The notes under the pieces are model-generated. The model did no database searches and was not told where the DNA came from. It saw nothing but the letters and a program-made list of their open reading frames with translations. From Sanguinoderma infundibulare (lineage: Eukaryota; Basidiomycota; Agaricomycetes; Polyporales; Polyporaceae), in the NCBI GenBank assembly GCA_032821775.1, contig JAVLRN010000005.1, positions 1,364,001-1,428,000 on the forward strand: DNA of 64,000 bases, given 5' to 3'. This document shows, in pieces, positions 60,663-64,000 of the stretch. The translations under genes and the position numbers were made by a program. Position 1 is the stretch's first letter. Each line of letters opens with the position of its first letter.

Positions 60663-62455
60663 ATGTCGCAATTAAAGGACTACGCGCTACTCCCCCAGCA
60701 CGTCGTGCGCCTGGACAACGACGAGCGAGATCCCGAGGTCGGCCCGTACGAGAAGGAGCAGCTCGACTCCGTCCCCAGTGACACGCAACAAAATGCCGTC
60801 CCGTCCATGTGTGGCATGCCCCTCAAATACGTCTCGTGAGTATATGCGCTCCACTCCATTCACTCCCTGCCCAGCGCGTCCTCCGATCCAACTCTGACCG
60901 TTTCGACCCCTCGCTTTCCAGACTAGTGACTCTGGCAGTCCAGAATGCCCTTCTCACCCTCATCATGCACTACTCACGCGTGTCAACGGCCCCCCAACAT
61001 ACTTATTCGGCCGCCTCAGCAGTGCTCATGGTCGAGCTCCTCAAGGGCTTCATTTCCCTCACCGTCGCCTTCGTCCGCCTCGACTCCCTCAATGGCACTT
61101 CCGGCTCATCCCTCTGGAATCCCCGAGTTCTATTCTACCGCTTCCGCCGGCTTGGCAAGGAGGTATTCCGTCCCGACTGCTGGAAGCTTTCTATTCCCGC
61201 TATTCTATATGTCATCCAAAATAATCTCCAGTTCGTCGCCGTCTCCAACCTCGAAGCTGCCACCTTCCAGGTCAGCTATCAGATGAAGATCCTCACCACC
61301 GCCGCCTTCTCCGTCCTTCTCCTCCGAAAGAAGCTAAGCCCGACAAAGTGGCTTGCTCTCTTCTTCCTCGCGATCGGCGTCGGCATCGTCCAGATCCAGA
61401 ACGGCTCCTCCTCCACTCACTCCGCCTTGAGGCACGACATGAACGCCTTGAAGGGCTTCATGGCCGTCGTCATGGCCTGCTTCACCTCCGGTCTCGCCGG
61501 AGTCTACTTTGAGATGGTCCTCAAGAACTCGCAGGCAGATTTGTGGGTGCGCAACGTCCAGCTCTCCCTCTTCTCTCTCCTCCCCGCCCTTGTTCCCATC
61601 ATTTGCTCCGAGGCCACTCCCTCGGGTCCTGCTCCAGGCTGGCTCAGCCAGCTCTTCGCCAACTTCGGCTTTTGGGCCTGGGCGACCGTCTTCATCCAGG
61701 TCCTCGGCGGTCTCCTCACCGCTCTCGTCATCAAGTATGCCGACAACATCCTCAAGGGTTTCGCCACCAGCTTGAGCATCGTCATCTCCTTCCTGGCCTC
61801 CGTCGCACTCTTCAACTTCCATATGACTGTCTCCTTCGTCCTCGGCTCCACCGTCGTCCTCGTCGCTACTTGGATGTACAACCAGCCAGACACGCCCGTT
61901 GGTGACAACTGCTACCCCAAGGAGTGCCGCTCATGGGCCTGGAGGTGGCGTCGTTCGCAACCTGCCTCCTCGGCGCTCGAGCTCGCTGGTGGGAACATTG
62001 CCATCTCGCGCCGTCCATCGACGTCTTCCCTGTCTTCCGTCACGTCCCTGCCCACCACTGGTCAGTCAAGGTCTTACCCCGGCTCCCCTGTCGAGCGGGA
62101 CATCCCCTCGCCGTTCTTCCCTGCTCAACTGCTTGAGAAGAACCTGCTTGGGAAGCGGAAGGAGGACGACCCTGCTCCGTTCTTCCCTATTCCCCTACGG
62201 GCATCTCGTACGGCGTCTCGGCTCGCGAATTACTTCACCCGCACGGGATCGGGTTCATTCGTCGCTCCCGAGGGTTCAGCGTACCCTCAATCACACCCTT
62301 CTTCCGCGGTGTATGCGTCTCTTCCCCCATCAATATCATCCAGCCGCCCATCAAGTGCTGTCTCCTCATGTGCAAACTCACGACCTGGCAGCGCGATGGG
62401 CAGCTCTGCGTCCGTGTCATTAGGCACGCTTTCCGAGCAGGATCACCACTCATAA
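60663..62455 (+). CDS. Golgi nucleotide-sugar transporter, SLC35A type (UDP-Gal/UDP-GlcNAc)
   Basis: This protein carries UDP-sugars into the Golgi lumen for glycosylation. The cytosolic N-terminus (MSQLKDYALLPQHVVRLDND) is split from the first helix by one intron. Diagnostic SLC35A blocks follow: VQNALLTLIMHYSRV, SAVLMVELLKGFISL, PAILYVIQNNLQFVAVSNLE, AATFQVSYQMKILTTAAFSV, and later LSGVYFE-like GLAGVYFEMVLK and ADNILKGFATSLSIVISFLA. About ten helices are present. A long Ser/Pro-rich cytosolic tail of some 160 residues follows, longer than in animal SLC35A2/A3. S. pombe Gms1 is the nearest named relative I would expect. The exact sugar cannot be told from sequence. Confidence 0.92.
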
Positions 62456-64000
62456 ACCCCCTGCGTCATGCACACGCCCTCCCCTTCCGTCGAGTGCCGC
62501 TCGCTATGCAATGGAGCACGCCCGGAGCAGTACCACGAGTACGACGTCCGCAAATGACAAGATACGAGATGACCCGAACTCCGCCTAACCTCACGACGAC
62601 ATCCCCAGACAGAAACAGACCAATCAATTCAACATGACGGAGACGGAGATGGAGAAGAATTCCGGCCTACCAGTTACTCACCAAAGACTTTCTGGACAGT
62701 ACTGGACCATATGTTATCATATCTAGCACCTAGCACCCTCACGCCCCTTCATCGTCATCACACCACGCGCAACTCCTACCCAGCCTTCATGTCCATCCTC
62801 TTGCTTTTGCGGACTTTATAGCTTCAGTATTTTCGCATTATCTCGTATCTTACTCGATGGCTATCTAGCTAGAATTCGATCCTAACGAACACTGTCCCGT
62901 TTTGCTTCGCTTCTCCCGACCCATAACATAACTGCGCCCGTATTCGTATTCACAACGACATAGCTGGACGGACTTCGGGTCTTGTCTGCTCTGCGCCTCC
63001 GTCCGTCAAGATAGCTTGGCCGGAATCTCGAAGCCCGTCCGCTCGACCGAGGCCGCACGCGGCCTCCTGTACATCGGCGTTCGGAGCTGGCCACATACCA
63101 TCGTCCCGCTGCCGTACTCTACGTGCTTCCCTCCCATCAGCCCCTTTTAACTTACGTACGTGCGTACGAGCCGTGTCGGTGCCTGTTATTCACCGCCCTA
63201 CTCCCGCTCTCGAGTTCCCAGCAGCTGCCGTACGGATGATGTACAGAGTATACACGCTTCGGATTCGGTTCGCGGAATCGGGAAGTGTCCCATACCCCCA
63301 CAGCGTCGCATCGCTGCATTTGCATACCCGCTTGTATGTGTGTCGCCGGAGAGGCGCGAAGGCAGCAGGAGCGCCGCTTGCCTCGAGTCGCGAGGCGTTT
63401 GCAGGCACACCAGCTTACTTCTGGATCTCGCGTGCCAAGCACTGCGAAGTTCGAACATCCAAGTCAGAAACCGCGAGTCGCGCGAGAGCCGCGTTGGGCG
63501 AGATCGCGTGCGAACGCGGGTAGTTGAGGGCATGCCTCGTGGTCCCCCTTGCGCGCAGCGAACTGTGCGTCCCTGCCTGCGCGGCGGGATCAGAAAGTCA
63601 GAAGGAGATGCAGGAAGCTCTGAAGGTGGGAGAGATCGCGGACGGATGCTGTTTGCGATGTCGATGCGCTGAGCTCCGAGTCCTCTCCCTGTCTTCGCTT
63701 TCTCCGCGGGCGGTGGTCCTATCGCTGCGCGCAGCAGAATCATACGGGAGCGAGTCGACTAGTGTTCGCGAATGACGCCATTGATGGCGCCGCCGGTCAA
63801 CAAGCGTACAGAGGCATCCTGATGGTGGCGTCGAGTCGACGGCTACACCGCAAGCGAGGCGTAGCGAGCGATAAATGACTGTGCGATGAGATAGTAGTGA
63901 TACATACATACAACATACACAAGTGCGCAATGCGACTGAGCGAACAAGGACCTCGGTGTTCTGCCATCCGTCCGATATCCTTCCAGCAAGTGGGAAATGT
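62456..64000. other. 3' flank, no gene recognised
   Basis: Starts with the 3' UTR of the sugar-transporter gene; AT-richer stretches near 62695-62870 fit transcript ends. From 62880 to the window end only overlapping Arg/Ser-rich frames occur on both strands, with no recognised domain or start. Confidence 0.45.

Noticed and set aside
63160..63743. Overlapping 170- and 181-codon frames on opposite strands
   Set aside because: Arg/Ser/Pro composition, mutual overlap and no motif point to chance open frames in GC-rich DNA.

Overview
This window is nuclear DNA of a filamentous basidiomycete, most likely a mushroom-forming Agaricomycete of the polypore type. The evidence is the high GC content, dense genes broken by many 50-65 nt GT...AG introns, CT-rich leaders upstream of starts, and the gene content. 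It has a 1,3-beta-glucan synthase, a DHA2-type MFS transporter, Ran, GID4, a YCK-type casein kinase, and a single-pass LEA_2 membrane protein. No species can be named from the sequence alone. I see no rRNA, convincing tRNA, CRISPR array or intact transposon.

Layout. 1-13 kb: a mitochondrial TPR protein (minus, cut by the window edge) is divergent from the TFIIH helicase RAD3/XPD (plus). About 4 kb without a clear gene follows, then the i-AAA protease YME1 (minus). 13-19 kb: a DUF726/TMCO4-like hydrolase (plus), an LEA_2 membrane protein (minus) and a RING protein resembling meiotic Zip3/RNF212 (minus). 19-31 kb: a very long JmjC protein (plus), casein kinase 1 (minus) and GID4 (minus). 31-37 kb: poorly coding sequence around a DHA2 MFS transporter (minus). 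37-49 kb: Ran/GSP1, the mitochondrial phosphatase PTC7 and glucan synthase FKS1 (all plus). 49-62 kb: GAA1 (plus), TAF7 (minus), SAM37/metaxin (plus), OTU1 (plus), an APE1-type endonuclease (plus) and a nucleotide-sugar transporter (plus). The last 1.5 kb holds no gene I can support.

How the genes relate. This is mainly a conserved housekeeping block, not a biosynthetic cluster. Four products act in or on mitochondria (TPR protein, YME1, PTC7, SAM37). Two act in DNA repair (RAD3, APE1). Several handle the secretory pathway or cell surface (FKS1, GAA1, the sugar transporter). Three act in protein turnover (YME1, GID4, OTU1). The TPR protein looks like the yeast Mgr3 adaptor of YME1, so finding both within 13 kb deserves checking.

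All CDS coordinates are genomic spans including introns. Exons were read by eye from splice signals and frame continuity, so small exons may be off. The most interesting observations are a frame-preserving, stop-free intron beside a 15-nt microexon in PTC7, paired 57-nt frame-preserving introns in the JmjC gene, and two start codons in the APE1 gene that would give mitochondrial and nuclear forms.
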